From contig JAFYVJ010000040.1 of the NCBI GenBank assembly GCA_017549185.1, forward strand, positions 1 to 50,593: a DNA stretch of 50,593 nt, in the 5' to 3' direction. Below the pieces are notes generated by a model. The model was not told where the DNA came from. It saw only the letters and a list, made by a program, of their open reading frames with translations, and did no database searches. Source of the stretch: Roseburia sp. GTDB lineage: Bacteria > Bacillota > Clostridia > Lachnospirales > Lachnospiraceae. Every line of letters begins with the position of its first letter. The first letter of the stretch is position 1. Position numbers and translations under genes: made by a program. Shown here in pieces: positions 34,184-43,618 of this stretch.

Positions 34184-35542
34184 ATGATATGTTATAAGTG
34201 CGGTGCACAGTTGGATTCTTCTGAGAGTTGTCCAAATTGTGGAACCAAGATAAAACTATATAAGAAAATTATTATGGCATCTAATGCATATTATAATGCA
34301 GGATTGGAAAAAGCAAGTGTTCGAGATTTGTCAGGTGCGATTGATAGTCTTAAAATGAGTTTACGTTTTAACAAACGAAATACAGATGCAAGAAATCTAT
34401 TGGGACTTGTATATTGTGAAATGGGTGAAGTAGTTGCAGCACTCACGGAGTGGGTAATTAGTAAGAATTATCAACCTAAAGACAATAGAGCCAGTTTTTA
34501 TTTGGATGAGATTCAGCAGAATAAAGGTAAGTTAGAAGCTGTTAATCAGACTATTAAAAAATACAATCAGGCATTATTATATTGTAAACAAAATAGCAGA
34601 GATTTAGCTATTATTCAGTTGAAAAAAGTATTGTCGTTAAATCCAAAACTTGTTGTGGGACATCAACTTTTAGCACTTTTATACATACAGGAGAAAAAAT
34701 ACGAATTAGCAAAAAAATCTCTTCGAAATGCCGGTAAGATTGATGTTAATAACAAAGTTACACTTCGATATTTAAAAGAAGCTAATTTGGGATTAAGAGA
34801 ACAGAATAGTAATAAAAAGCAGAAAAGTGATGAATTGGTTTCTTACCAAAGTGGTAATGAGACTATCATTCAGCCAAAATATCTGAAGGATACTTCTGCG
34901 TTTGGTACAATTGTGAATATGATAATAGGCATTGTAATTGGTGTGGCTATTACCGGATTTTTAGTAGTGCCAGGTGTTAGAAGAAGTGCTCAGGAAGATG
35001 CAAATAAAGCTGTTTTAGATGCAAATAATATAATTTCGTCTAAGAATCAGTCCATAGCATCTTTGGAGGCCGAGATAGAGGAGTTGGCAGGACAGATTAC
35101 AAATATGCAGATTGCAGGAGAGGATGTAACCTCTCAGGTGAATAGTTATGACCAGCTTTTGCAGGCATATATTTGCAATGAGAATGGTGATGTTGATGCG
35201 GCAGGTACTGCTTTGGGTATGGTACAGCAAGCGCATTTAAGTGAAGCGGCATTGCAGGTTTATAATACGATTAATGGAAAGGTAAACGAAGAATATTTGG
35301 ATATTCTTTATAAAGATGGTTATAACGCATACAGTAGTGAGGACTATGAAGCTGCCATTGAGCATTTACTTAAGGCAGTAGAGATAGATATTTCTTATCA
35401 GAATGGTAATGCGTTGTATTACTTGGCACAGGCATATCGTAAGAGCGGGGATTTAGAGAGTGCAAAACCATATTATCAGAAGTTTGTAGAGCTGTTTCCA
35501 AATACAGAACGTGCAGCTACTGCAGCTAGATATGCAGAATAG
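34184..35542 (+). CDS. Zinc-ribbon, TPR and single-TM protein
   Basis: 452 residues. A zinc ribbon (CYKCGAQ...CPNCGTK, about 3-22) is followed by cytosolic TPR repeats (about 30-200). One TM helix (about 245-263, IVNMIIGIVIGVAITGFLVV) leads to an extracytoplasmic coiled coil (about 285-315) and a second TPR pair near the C-terminus (GYNAYSSEDYEAAIEHLLKA). The order suggests a membrane scaffold with repeats on both faces. The function is unknown. A terminator lies downstream beyond a palindromic element. Confidence 0.8.
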   Translation: MICYKCGAQLDSSESCPNCGTKIKLYKKIIMASNAYYNAGLEKASVRDLSGAIDSLKMSLRFNKRNTDARNLLGLVYCEMGEVVAALTEWVISKNYQPKDNRASFYLDEIQQNKGKLEAVNQTIKKYNQALLYCKQNSRDLAIIQLKKVLSLNPKLVVGHQLLALLYIQEKKYELAKKSLRNAGKIDVNNKVTLRYLKEANLGLREQNSNKKQKSDELVSYQSGNETIIQPKYLKDTSAFGTIVNMIIGIVIGVAITGFLVVPGVRRSAQEDANKAVLDANNIISSKNQSIASLEAEIEELAGQITNMQIAGEDVTSQVNSYDQLLQAYICNENGDVDAAGTALGMVQQAHLSEAALQVYNTINGKVNEEYLDILYKDGYNAYSSEDYEAAIEHLLKAVEIDISYQNGNALYYLAQAYRKSGDLESAKPYYQKFVELFPNTERAATAARYAE

Positions 35543-35553
35543 AATATTGATTT

Positions 35554-35686
35554 GTAATTATTCAGTAGGTCTGTGCATTTGTTGCACAGACCGTGAGAAA
35601 ATGAGTCGAGAGTGAGCAAACTCCATCAGCGTAGCTGATTTTTAATGGGGTTGCGAATCGTAACTATGAAGGTACTGAAGAGTTAT
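35554..35686 (+). repeat. Modular palindromic element (133 bp, full form, copy B)
   Basis: The ends are GTAATTATTCAG and CTGAAGAGTTAT. Hairpin 1 is GGTCTGTGCA-tttgt-TGCACAGACC. The linker is GTGAGAAAATGAGTCGAGAG. Hairpin 2 is CTCCATCAGC-gta-GCTGAT with an outer GGGGTTGC arm. The tail is ATCGTAACTATGAAGGTACT. It matches the copy at 29223 in length, module positions, linker and tail, but the stems differ while remaining complementary. Confidence 0.85.
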
Positions 35687-35697
35687 ATTGATTTTAC

Positions 35698-35733
35698 AAA
35701 AGACGTCAGGATTAACATCCTAGGCGTCTTTTT
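35698..35733 (+). terminator. Terminator after the zinc-ribbon TPR gene
   Basis: AAAAGACG...AGGAT pairs with ATCCT...CGTCTTTTT. Confidence 0.8.
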
Positions 35734-35736
35734 ATT

Positions 35737-35772
35737 CTATACGAGGAAAGTCTATGACTTTCCTATAGAATA
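35737..35772 (+). promoter_or_regulatory. Hairpin and possible sigma-H promoter before spoIIAA
   Basis: A near-perfect hairpin, TTCTATA...GGAAAGTC-tat-GACTTTCC-TATAGAA, lies about 75 bp upstream of the start. It contains AGGAAAG and, 14 bp further, ATAGAAT. This approaches the Bacillus sigma-H pattern (RnAGGAwww, 11-12 bp, RnnGAAT) but the spacing is long. B. subtilis spoIIA is sigma-H controlled, so the site is worth noting. Confidence 0.3.
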
Positions 35773-35840
35773 GAAGCACTACGTGCAAACGATGAGCAGC
35801 TACGCGCGCGGAACAAAAGCTGCGCTAGAAAGGAGGAGCA

Positions 35841-36164
35841 ATGCAAACAAAATATGAATTAGAGGATTTGGGATTAGTTGTATGGGTACCAAGAGAATTA
35901 GACCATCACCATGCAGATATTTTACGTGCAGAAGTGGAGATGTTGATTCAGGTGTATCGTGTGAAAAATTTAGTATTTGATTTCGAACAGACAGATTTTA
36001 TGGATAGCTCTGGAATCGGAGTGCTAATTGGCAGGAGTCGAAATTTAGGGTTTTGCAATGGGGTAGTATATGCAAGAAATCTAAATGGTCGGGTAAAGAA
36101 AATTTTTAAAGCCAGTGGACTTGGAAAAATAATCTATGTGATTTCGGAGGATGGAAAAGAATGA
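35841..36164 (+). CDS. spoIIAA: Anti-sigma F factor antagonist
   Basis: A 107-residue STAS-domain protein and first gene of the spoIIA operon. The DSSGIGVLIGR segment holds the regulatory serine, Ser56, matching Ser58 of B. subtilis. Unphosphorylated SpoIIAA releases sigma F from SpoIIAB in the forespore. AAAGGAGGAG lies immediately before the ATG. Its last codon overlaps the start of spoIIAB (ATGA), as in other Firmicutes. Confidence 0.95.
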   Translation: MQTKYELEDLGLVVWVPRELDHHHADILRAEVEMLIQVYRVKNLVFDFEQTDFMDSSGIGVLIGRSRNLGFCNGVVYARNLNGRVKKIFKASGLGKIIYVISEDGKE

Positions 36165-36592
36165 GAACAAATCGAATGCAGTTACAGTTTGATGCGAAGT
36201 CTGTCAATGAAAGTTTCGCGAGAGTAGCAGTAGCAGCTTTTTTTGCAGAATTAAATCCTACATTAGATGAGATAGCAGATGTGAAAACAGCAGTATCAGA
36301 AGCGGTTACAAATGCGATTATTCATGGATACCAAGGCGGAGAAGGACAGGTTCGATTGTTTTGTGAAGTGAAAGGTAGGCAGATACATATCAGGATAGAA
36401 GACGATGGTGTTGGAATTTCAGATGTAGAAAAGGCCAGAGAACCTTTTTTTACCACAAAACCGGAATTAGAACGCTCAGGAATGGGATTTGCATTTATGG
36501 AGGCTTTCATGGATGAAGTAGAGGTTATTTCTGCGTTGGGTGAAGGCACAAAAGTGATTATGAGAAAAGAAATTGGGAAACAGGAAGTGTAG
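36161..36592 (+). CDS. spoIIAB: Anti-sigma F factor, serine kinase
   Basis: 143 residues with a GHKL-type ATP-binding fold. VSEAVTNAIIHGYQG is the N-box, IEDDGVGISD the G1 box, and SGMGFAFMEAFMDEVEV the lid and G2 region. It binds and inhibits sigma F and phosphorylates SpoIIAA. It overlaps spoIIAA by 4 nt and ends 4 nt before the sigF ATG. Confidence 0.95.
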   Translation: MRTNRMQLQFDAKSVNESFARVAVAAFFAELNPTLDEIADVKTAVSEAVTNAIIHGYQGGEGQVRLFCEVKGRQIHIRIEDDGVGISDVEKAREPFFTTKPELERSGMGFAFMEAFMDEVEVISALGEGTKVIMRKEIGKQEV

Positions 36593-36596
36593 TTTT

Positions 36597-37328
36597 ATGA
36601 GGGATATGGCAGACCTTATCAGACAGGCACAGGAGGGAGATAAAGCGGCAAAAGATAGGATGGTTTCTGAGAATCTTGGCTTAGTGCACAGTATTGTGAG
36701 AAGATTTGAAAAACGGGGATGCGATAGGGAAGAACTGTTTCAAATAGGATGTATTGGATTGATAAAAGCGATTGAAAAATTTGATTTATCATTACAGTTG
36801 GCGTTTTCAACTTATGCGGTACCTATGATTATGGGAGAGATAAGGCGTTTCATAAGGGATGACGGCATGGTAAAAGTGAGTCGAACCTTAAAGGAAAATG
36901 GATATAAAATTAGTAAAGCAAGAGAATTACTTACCAATGAACTGGGACGGGAACCTAGTATTTTGGAAATAGAGGCATTAACCGAGCTGAGTAGAGAAGA
37001 AATTGTTTTGGCGATGGAGGCGAATCGTGACGTGGAATCTATTTATCAGCCAGTAGCCGGAAGTGACGGAGATGAAATATTGTTAGAGGATCAGTTAACC
37101 AATACAGATAGTATTTATGAAGAACCGGAGAAAGAGGCGGTTTTGAATGAACTCTTAGTAGCACAGTTATTAAAGACCTTGGATGAAAATGAGCAGAAAG
37201 TAATTAAATTACGTTATTTTGAAAATAAAACACAATGTGAAGTGGCAAGAGTGATGGGAATGTCGCAAGTACAGATAAGTAGATTAGAACGAAAAATTCT
37301 GTTGCGGTTACGGGAAGTATTAAAATAA
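36597..37328 (+). CDS. sigF: RNA polymerase sigma F factor
   Basis: A sporulation sigma factor of 243 residues. Region 2 contains ENLGLVHSIVRRFEKRGCDR and FSTYAVPMIMGEIRRFIRDD. Region 3 has SRTLKENGYKISKARELLT. Region 4 has KVIKLRYFENKTQCEVARVM and the helix-turn-helix GMSQVQISRLERKIL. It directs early forespore transcription, including spoIIR. The start at 36597 was chosen because the upstream in-frame TTG lies inside spoIIAB. AGGAAGTG is the likely ribosome site. Confidence 0.95.
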   Translation: MRDMADLIRQAQEGDKAAKDRMVSENLGLVHSIVRRFEKRGCDREELFQIGCIGLIKAIEKFDLSLQLAFSTYAVPMIMGEIRRFIRDDGMVKVSRTLKENGYKISKARELLTNELGREPSILEIEALTELSREEIVLAMEANRDVESIYQPVAGSDGDEILLEDQLTNTDSIYEEPEKEAVLNELLVAQLLKTLDENEQKVIKLRYFENKTQCEVARVMGMSQVQISRLERKILLRLREVLK

Positions 37329-37347
37329 GGAAGGCATAAAGATAAAT

Positions 37348-37410
37348 CGTTACCGTTCACTCAGCAGCTAATCATTTACTGATTTGCTACGTAAGAACAT
37401 GATTTAAGAG
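37348..37410 (+). repeat. Modular palindromic element (left part; right part uncertain)
   Basis: Left end CGTTACCGTTCAC, hairpin 1 AGC-AATCA-tttac-TGATT-GCT, and the linker GTAAGAACATGATTTAAGAG, which is almost identical to the element at 29223. A possible second hairpin, AACCAGTGC-ggaa-GCATTGGTT, lies at about 37436-37459, but the right end has diverged. Confidence 0.65.
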
Positions 37411-37512
37411 ATAAATTTTTCCAAAAGAAGTCTAAAAACCAGTGCGGAAGCATTGGTTCTGTGATATAATGTATCCTGTTATATTAGGCGAATTTTAAGG
37501 CAGGAGGCCATA

Positions 37513-38214
37513 ATGGCATTTATAGAGTTTAATAATATTTCAAAAGTATATCAGGCGGGTGAAACCAGCATAAAGGCATTAGATGACGCTAGTTTTGTTG
37601 TTGAGCAGGGAGAATTGGCGGTAGTGTTAGGTACGTCTGGGGCAGGTAAAACAACAGCGTTAAATATTCTTGGTGGCATGGATGTGCCAAGCAGCGGTCA
37701 GATTATTGTAGATGGTAATAACATTACCAATTATAACCAGAAGCAGTTAGTTGGATATCGTAGAACAGATATTGGATTCGTATTCCAGTTTTATAATCTG
37801 GTGCCGAACTTAACTGCACTTGAGAATGTGGAGCTGGCGGTACAGGTTTGTAAGAATGCGTTGGATGCGTCTGAGACCTTAGATAAAGTAGGACTTGCAG
37901 AGCGTAAGAATAACTTCCCTGCACAGCTTTCTGGAGGGGAACAGCAGCGAGTATCTATTGCAAGAGCTTTGGCAAAAAATCCAAAACTTCTGTTGTGTGA
38001 TGAACCAACCGGTGCCTTAGATTACAATACAGGAAAACAGATTTTACAGTTATTACAGGATACTTGCCGAAAAGAAAATATTACAGTAATTTTGATTACA
38101 CATAACTCGGCAATCGCACCTATGGCGGATCGTTTGATTCGTTTTAAAAGTGGGAAAGTGGTTCAGATGACAAAAAATGAAAATCCAATGTCCATTGCGG
38201 ATATTGAGTGGTAG
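37513..38214 (+). CDS. ABC transporter ATP-binding protein (LolD/MacB type)
   Basis: A 233-residue ATPase that partners with FtsX-type permeases. Walker [10 protein letters not shown] spans 40-48, the Q-loop region is [20 protein letters not shown], the signature is LSGGEQQR, Walker [13 protein letters not shown], and the switch His lies in [16 protein letters not shown] precedes the ATG. It is 11 nt upstream of its permease gene. Such pairs export peptides or lipids, or act mechanically on the envelope, rather than importing nutrients. Confidence 0.92.
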   Translation: MAFIEFNNISKVYQAGETSIKALDDASFVVEQGELAVVLGTSGAGKTTALNILGGMDVPSSGQIIVDGNNITNYNQKQLVGYRRTDIGFVFQFYNLVPNLTALENVELAVQVCKNALDASETLDKVGLAERKNNFPAQLSGGEQQRVSIARALAKNPKLLLCDEPTGALDYNTGKQILQLLQDTCRKENITVILITHNSAIAPMADRLIRFKSGKVVQMTKNENPMSIADIEW

Positions 38215-38225
38215 TAAGGAGCGAA

Positions 38226-41200
38226 ATGAAAGCATATACGAAGGACGTCATTCGCTCGATTGTGAAAGGACGAAAACGCTTTTTTGCACTCATGCTGATT
38301 ACGGCATTAGGAGTGTGTATGTTTTGTGGCATTAAAGCGGGTTGTGATGATTTAAGATATTCAGCGGATGTATTTTTTGATGAACAGAATTTATATGATA
38401 TTTCCATTGTATCGACACTGGGCTTGACAGAGGATGATGTCAAGGCAGTTTCCGGGATGGAAGGTGTTGAGGCTGTAGAAGGCACATATACCGAAGATGT
38501 GTATACGGATTTGAATGATGGTTCACGTAAGCAGGCTACGATGAAAGTGCTAAGCGAAAAGGGTATCAACATGCCTTATTTGCTGGAAGGCAAATTGCCA
38601 GAACAGGCAACAGAAGTTCTAGTGACGCTTAAGTATATCGAAGAGTCCGGCAAAAAAGTGGGTGATATGGTTTCTATCGAAGAGGATATCAGCGTCGAAG
38701 AAGATGACGATGAAGAGGATGAAGACGAAGACATAGAGGAACCGAACTTCATTTTCCGATATTATCGGATTGTGGGTGTCGCAATCGATGTAATGGATAT
38801 TAACAGTAGTGAAGGTGCTGTTGCATTCCGTAACAATTCGACTACGGATTATATCTTTTATGTGCATAAGGGTGCGGTAAAATCTGATGTGTATACAGCC
38901 ATGTATTTGACACTTCAGGGCACGGATGAGCTGGCTTGTTATACAGATGCTTATGAGCAGAAAGTAGACGAAATTGTCACTCTTTTAGAAGAGGAGATAA
39001 AAGAGGATAGAGAACAGGCTCGTTATGACAAGATAATTGGTGATGCATTAGATGAGATTGCAGATGCAGAAGAAGAAATGTGGGAAGCATTTGAAGAAGC
39101 AGAATCAGAAATTGCAGATGCGGTTGATGAGATTGCAGACGGATGGGCAGAACTGACTGATGCGGAGAATGAGTTAAAGCAGGCTGAGCGTGATTTGGCA
39201 AAAGCGGAACGCGATTTAGATGCCGGGGAACGAGAACTGACGCAGGGTGAGACCGAGTATGCGAGTGGCTTGGCACAGTATGAAGCGGCGAAAGCAGAAG
39301 TAGAGGCCGGAGAGCAGGCGTTAAAAGAAGCAGAGAGTACCTTGGATGAGTCGGAAAAGACATTAGATGAATCCGAAGCACAGTTAAAGGAATCCGAAAA
39401 GCAATTAGATGAGGAGTATCCGGCAGCGATTGCTTATCTGGATAACCAGATTGCACAGAAAAAGCTTGCGATAAAAGAGGCGGGGGAAGCTGGTGATACG
39501 GAAAAGCAGACATTGCTAGAGGACGAGTTAAAACAGCTTGAAGATGCTAGAGCTGATATGGTAGAGGAAGAAACCACTGCAAGAGAAGAGATTGCAAATG
39601 GTTATATAGAGATTGAAAATGCCCGTAAAGAAATTGCGGATGGACGTAAGGAGATTAAGAAAAACCGTTCCGAACTCAAGAAAGGTAAACAGGAACTGGC
39701 AGATGCTAAAGTAGAGCTTGATGATGCCCGTAAGAAGTTAGATGATGGCTGGAAGGAGATTACGGATGGTTGGAAAGAACTCACAGATGGCGAGCAGGAA
39801 ATTTTCAAAGGTTGGGATGAAATCGAAGATGCTGTCAAAGAATTAGAAGATGGACAGATTGAACTGGATGAGAATGTAGCAGAATATGAATCTGAAAAAG
39901 CAGATGCTCTACAGGAAATTGGCGATGCGAAGAAAGATATAGCAGATATTAAAATGACAGAGTGGTATATTACGACACGTACTTCGCTAAGTGGTTATAA
40001 TAATATCAAGACAGATGCAGACTGTATCGAAGCCATCGGTCAGGCATTCCCGGTTCTTTTCATGACGATTGCAATTTTAATAAGTCTTACAACTATGAGC
40101 CGTATGATTGAAGAAGACCGAGGACTTATTGGCACATATAAAGCTCTTGGTTTTTCAGATGATGAGATTCGGCGCAAGTATGTATTGTATGCGTTGATTG
40201 CTTGTATTATCGGTGGTATTTTGGGTGACTTTTTGGCGTATATTGTGTTGGCAGAGATTCTGTTTATTGTATTTGATGTTATGTATCAAGTGCCGGAATA
40301 TATCTATACGTTTGATCTTTTCTATGGAATCGGCGGTATCGTAATGTTCGTGGCAGGTATTGTAGGGGCGGCATACGTATCTTGTAATTCTGTTTTAAGA
40401 AGTACACCAGCGATGTTAATGCGTGCAAAACCACCAAGTTCCGGTTCTCGTGTTTTGTTAGAACGTATTACGCCGATTTGGAGCAGACTATCATTCTTAA
40501 ATAAAGTAACTGCACGTAACCTGTTCCGTTATAAAAAGCGTTTATTTATGACTTTGTTTGGTATAGCGGGATGTACGGCGTTGCTATTGACTGGTTTTAC
40601 CATTAAGGACACGGTGGTTGAGTTGTTGCCACTTCAGTATGAGGAGACTTATCGTTATGATGTCATGGTAGTGGCACAGGACAATGAGAAATTGTTGGAG
40701 TGTCTGGAAGAACGAAGCGATGTTCGCAAGTATATCAATACGATGGTTACGAATGTAAAATTGATTGCTGAAAATGGCAAGGAAGAAACTGTTCAGTTAG
40801 TGGTTATTCCGGATGAGGAAAATATTTCCCGTTTTATTCGGCTTTATGACATGGATGGAGAGCGACAGAAACTGACAGATGAAGATGTGTTCGTAACTAC
40901 AAACTTAAGTGTGGTTATGGATTTTGAGGAAGAAGATTTTCTCCTCATGCAGAACATGAATTTAGTGCAGGCGGATGTGGAAGTAACTAAGATAGTCATG
41001 AATTATCTCGGCAATAGCATCTATATGACAGAAACTATGTATGAGGATAGTTTTGAAGAGAAATTTGAACCGAATGCAGCCTATATTTTATTGAATCTTA
41101 AGGATGAAAAACAGGATGGATTCGTAGAAGATCTGGAAGCAGAAGATGGTATCCTTACTGTTATGGGATATCGTGATATGATGGAAGGATTCAACAGTGC

Positions 41201-41612
41201 GATGTACATTATTAATATGGTTGTGTATATTGTCATTGTTTTGGCGGGTGCATTGGCATTTGTAGTATTATTTACATTGGCAACGACCAATATTTCAGAG
41301 CGAGAGCGAGAGTTGGCGACGATTAAGGTGTTAGGTTTCTATGATGTAGAGGTGCATTCCTATGTAAATAAGGAGACACTGATTCTGACCGGACTAGGTA
41401 TTATTTTAGGTATGCCGATAGGCAAGCTTATGGGTGAGTGGTTGATGAGTATTCTTGAAATGCCGTCTATTTACTTCTATACAACCCTTTATCCGGAAAG
41501 TTATGCATATTCGGCAATTATTGCAATTGTATTTGCATTGCTGGTAAATCTTATGACAAATAAGTCGCTTAATAAGATTAACCCGGTGGAGGCACTAAAG
41601 AGTATTGAATAA
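38226..41612 (+). CDS. FtsX-like ABC permease with long coiled-coil insert
   Basis: A large permease of about 1128 residues. TM1 lies at about 20-36, followed by an extracytoplasmic domain. A coiled-coil insert of about 300 residues (nt about 39000-39960) is built of repeats such as ELTDAENELKQAERDLAKAE and DDGWKEITDGWKELTDGEQE. Then come two FtsX modules (SLTTMSRMIEEDRGLIGTYK with three TM helices, and VLFTLATTNISERERELATI at the C-terminus). The insert is rich in Glu, Lys, Ala and Asp. AAGGAG lies 4 nt before 38226. It forms a complex with the preceding ATPase. The substrate is unknown. Confidence 0.9.
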   Translation: MKAYTKDVIRSIVKGRKRFFALMLITALGVCMFCGIKAGCDDLRYSADVFFDEQNLYDISIVSTLGLTEDDVKAVSGMEGVEAVEGTYTEDVYTDLNDGSRKQATMKVLSEKGINMPYLLEGKLPEQATEVLVTLKYIEESGKKVGDMVSIEEDISVEEDDDEEDEDEDIEEPNFIFRYYRIVGVAIDVMDINSSEGAVAFRNNSTTDYIFYVHKGAVKSDVYTAMYLTLQGTDELACYTDAYEQKVDEIVTLLEEEIKEDREQARYDKIIGDALDEIADAEEEMWEAFEEAESEIADAVDEIADGWAELTDAENELKQAERDLAKAERDLDAGERELTQGETEYASGLAQYEAAKAEVEAGEQALKEAESTLDESEKTLDESEAQLKESEKQLDEEYPAAIAYLDNQIAQKKLAIKEAGEAGDTEKQTLLEDELKQLEDARADMVEEETTAREEIANGYIEIENARKEIADGRKEIKKNRSELKKGKQELADAKVELDDARKKLDDGWKEITDGWKELTDGEQEIFKGWDEIEDAVKELEDGQIELDENVAEYESEKADALQEIGDAKKDIADIKMTEWYITTRTSLSGYNNIKTDADCIEAIGQAFPVLFMTIAILISLTTMSRMIEEDRGLIGTYKALGFSDDEIRRKYVLYALIACIIGGILGDFLAYIVLAEILFIVFDVMYQVPEYIYTFDLFYGIGGIVMFVAGIVGAAYVSCNSVLRSTPAMLMRAKPPSSGSRVLLERITPIWSRLSFLNKVTARNLFRYKKRLFMTLFGIAGCTALLLTGFTIKDTVVELLPLQYEETYRYDVMVVAQDNEKLLECLEERSDVRKYINTMVTNVKLIAENGKEETVQLVVIPDEENISRFIRLYDMDGERQKLTDEDVFVTTNLSVVMDFEEEDFLLMQNMNLVQADVEVTKIVMNYLGNSIYMTETMYEDSFEEKFEPNAAYILLNLKDEKQDGFVEDLEAEDGILTVMGYRDMMEGFNSAMYIINMVVYIVIVLAGALAFVVLFTLATTNISERERELATIKVLGFYDVEVHSYVNKETLILTGLGIILGMPIGKLMGEWLMSILEMPSIYFYTTLYPESYAYSAIIAIVFALLVNLMTNKSLNKINPVEALKSIE

Positions 41613-41649
41613 AATTATGGGTTGGATGATTTTATAGTTAAAGAATATT

Positions 41650-41681
41650 AAAAAGGCATACTTTTATGGGTATGCCTTTTT
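41650..41681 (+). terminator. Terminator after the FtsX-like permease gene
   Basis: AAAAAGGCATAC and GTATGCCTTTTT form a perfect 12-bp stem. Confidence 0.88.
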
Positions 41682-42094
41682 CTTGGATAAAAATAGATTT
41701 GTAAAGCGATATACAAGTTGGGATTTGTGAATATACATTGTTACGGGTAACTTGGAGATAAATGATACTTTTTGGCCGTATATCAAAAAATTGTTAATTG
41801 CTGCCCAGGTGCGTCTGTTATTCTAATCAAAAAACTATCATATTTTCCATATAGCAAAAAATATTGTCCCTATGCCTCAATATTTTGAAAAAATGGGGCG
41901 GTAGACTTTAAAAATATTCTATATGCCCATTTAGCTCATTTTGCAGACAAATTTGTACTTAAAACGGGGCAATACAGAACAAAAAATCTGTATATGCCCA
42001 GCACACAATTTTTAGAAGCATTATACTGAATAAATCCTATAAAACAGCTGTCAGAACGGTATAAAGATCACCACAACTCCAAATTTGGCGGCTC
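41682..42094. repeat. Intergenic region with GGGGC...TATATGCCC hairpins
   Basis: No gene is seen over about 410 bases. Two hairpins about 73 bp apart share a design: AATGGGGCGGTAGA...TCTATATGCCCATT (41892-41932) and GGGGCAATACAGA...TCTGTATATGCCC (41966-41999). Two weaker relatives lie near 41773-41807 and 41845-41880. The stem bases between the conserved GGGGC and TATATGCCC differ but stay paired. Confidence 0.5.
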
Positions 42095-43429
42095 TTATAT
42101 AATGTCGTTCTTCTTAAAAATAGGGTTGCGAAGTGTGTTTACCACTAGTGGAATGACCATGATAATCCATGCAATCGGTTCGCAGATGATGATACCCCAG
42201 TAACCCATGACCGGAGCAAAAAGGAATGCCACGAGTACTTTTGTGATTAATTCGAGTGCACTTGAAAATACCGGTGTTTTGCTATCACCAAATCCTTGCA
42301 TGGAATTGCGGAATAAGCAGATGACGGTTGGCACAAAGTAAAATGCAGTATCTACTCTAAGATAAAGGGTTGCAGTTTCAATAATTTCTGTTTCTGTGGT
42401 GGCAGTGATTGCCTGTATAATCTGTGGAGAAATCGTATTTGCTAATAAAATGACAAAAAGTGACCATGCCCATCCTAAAAGTGTAGTATCTCGCATGGCT
42501 ATTTTAATACGGGAGTATTTTCCGGCACCGAGGTTTTGACCACAGAATGTGGCAAGTGTAGTTCCTAATGCACTCCAAGGCATCATAAAGATGGAGGACG
42601 CCTTACGGGCGGCAGTATGTGCTACGATGATATATGTACCAAAGGTGTTGATACTAGTCTGCAATGCAAATGTTCCGAATTGTACAAATGCCGACATAAA
42701 TGCCATGGACAAACCGGTTGCAAACATGCGATTGCAGACTTCGCGGTCAATGCAGAAGTCATCATGGCAAAGATGTAGGTTAGGATATTTTTTCCACATA
42801 TAAAGAAAACAAAGCACAGCGGAAACAGCCTGCGAGAGCACAGTTGCATAGGCTGCACCTGCTACGCCTAGGTGTAGATTTAAAATAAAGGCATAGTCTA
42901 AAAGAATATTCAGTATCGCTGATAAAATCAAAAATAACAGTGGCGTAAAGCTATCGCCGATAGCACGGAGAATGGAAGCACATACGTTATAAAGTGTAGC
43001 GATTACTAATCCGGTCAAAATAACGCTGATATATGCGTTTGCATTTGGAAGTAAGTCAGTAGATACATTTAAAAATTTTAAAATCGGTGCTAAGAAAATT
43101 AAACCAAGAATACTAATAATGACAGCCATACCAGTGCCAAAGAGAATCGTGCTGGCAATGGCTTTTTTCATATTAATCTCATTTTTGGCACCAAAATAAG
43201 TGGCGATTACAATTCCAAAGCCATTTAAGATACCGATTAGTAAGCTCATCAATAGATCGCTTAATGTGGATGTCGCACCTACTGCGGCAAGTGCAGATTC
43301 CCCTAATGTTTCGCCGACAATTCGAGTGTCTACTAAGCTATAGAATAATTGAAACAATTGACCGATGAAGAGCGGTAGGGCAAATTGTAAAATTAGTTTT
43401 AATGGTTTTCCTTCTGTTAAGTTTTTCAT
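42095..43429 (-). CDS. MATE family efflux transporter
   Basis: 444 residues with twelve predicted TM helices and the two-fold MATE repeat. The N-terminus LTEGKPLKLILQFALPLFIG, the LVDTRIVGETLGESALAAVG segment and the matching C-terminal half (FCGQNLGAGKYSRIK and DSKTPVFSSALELI) are typical. Members use Na+ or H+ gradients to export cationic drugs or metabolites; the substrate is unknown. AGGCTT precedes the ATG. A tail of another MATE gene remains at 44340-44405, beyond the shell-protein genes. Confidence 0.92.
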   Translation of the reverse strand: MKNLTEGKPLKLILQFALPLFIGQLFQLFYSLVDTRIVGETLGESALAAVGATSTLSDLLMSLLIGILNGFGIVIATYFGAKNEINMKKAIASTILFGTGMAVIISILGLIFLAPILKFLNVSTDLLPNANAYISVILTGLVIATLYNVCASILRAIGDSFTPLLFLILSAILNILLDYAFILNLHLGVAGAAYATVLSQAVSAVLCFLYMWKKYPNLHLCHDDFCIDREVCNRMFATGLSMAFMSAFVQFGTFALQTSINTFGTYIIVAHTAARKASSIFMMPWSALGTTLATFCGQNLGAGKYSRIKIAMRDTTLLGWAWSLFVILLANTISPQIIQAITATTETEIIETATLYLRVDTAFYFVPTVICLFRNSMQGFGDSKTPVFSSALELITKVLVAFLFAPVMGYWGIIICEPIAWIIMVIPLVVNTLRNPIFKKNDII

Positions 43430-43618
43430 AGTAAGCCTCCGTTTAATTGTAATATAGCAAGTTGTGGAGAGGAGAGCAAGGGATAAAATGGAAAGAAATG
43501 TGGATTTTTTGCTAAAAGCCTTTTTATTTCTTATGGAGTATGGTATGATTTAAAATATAAATTTTTGTTCGCTATTACTATGTAAGCTGCAGTTTTTTGT
43601 GGCGGAACGGAGACGATT

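Noticed and set aside
29223-35686. Integron attC sites
   Set aside because: The folded, covarying nature and GTTA/TAAC ends recall attC, but the core-site pattern is not clear, no integron integrase is seen, and the neighbours are ordinary chromosomal genes rather than cassettes.
38977-39838. Long minus-strand frames opposite the FtsX-like coiled coil
   Set aside because: They are shadows of the repetitive Glu/Lys-rich coding sequence, with low-complexity Ser/His/Leu/Pro products and no ribosome sites.
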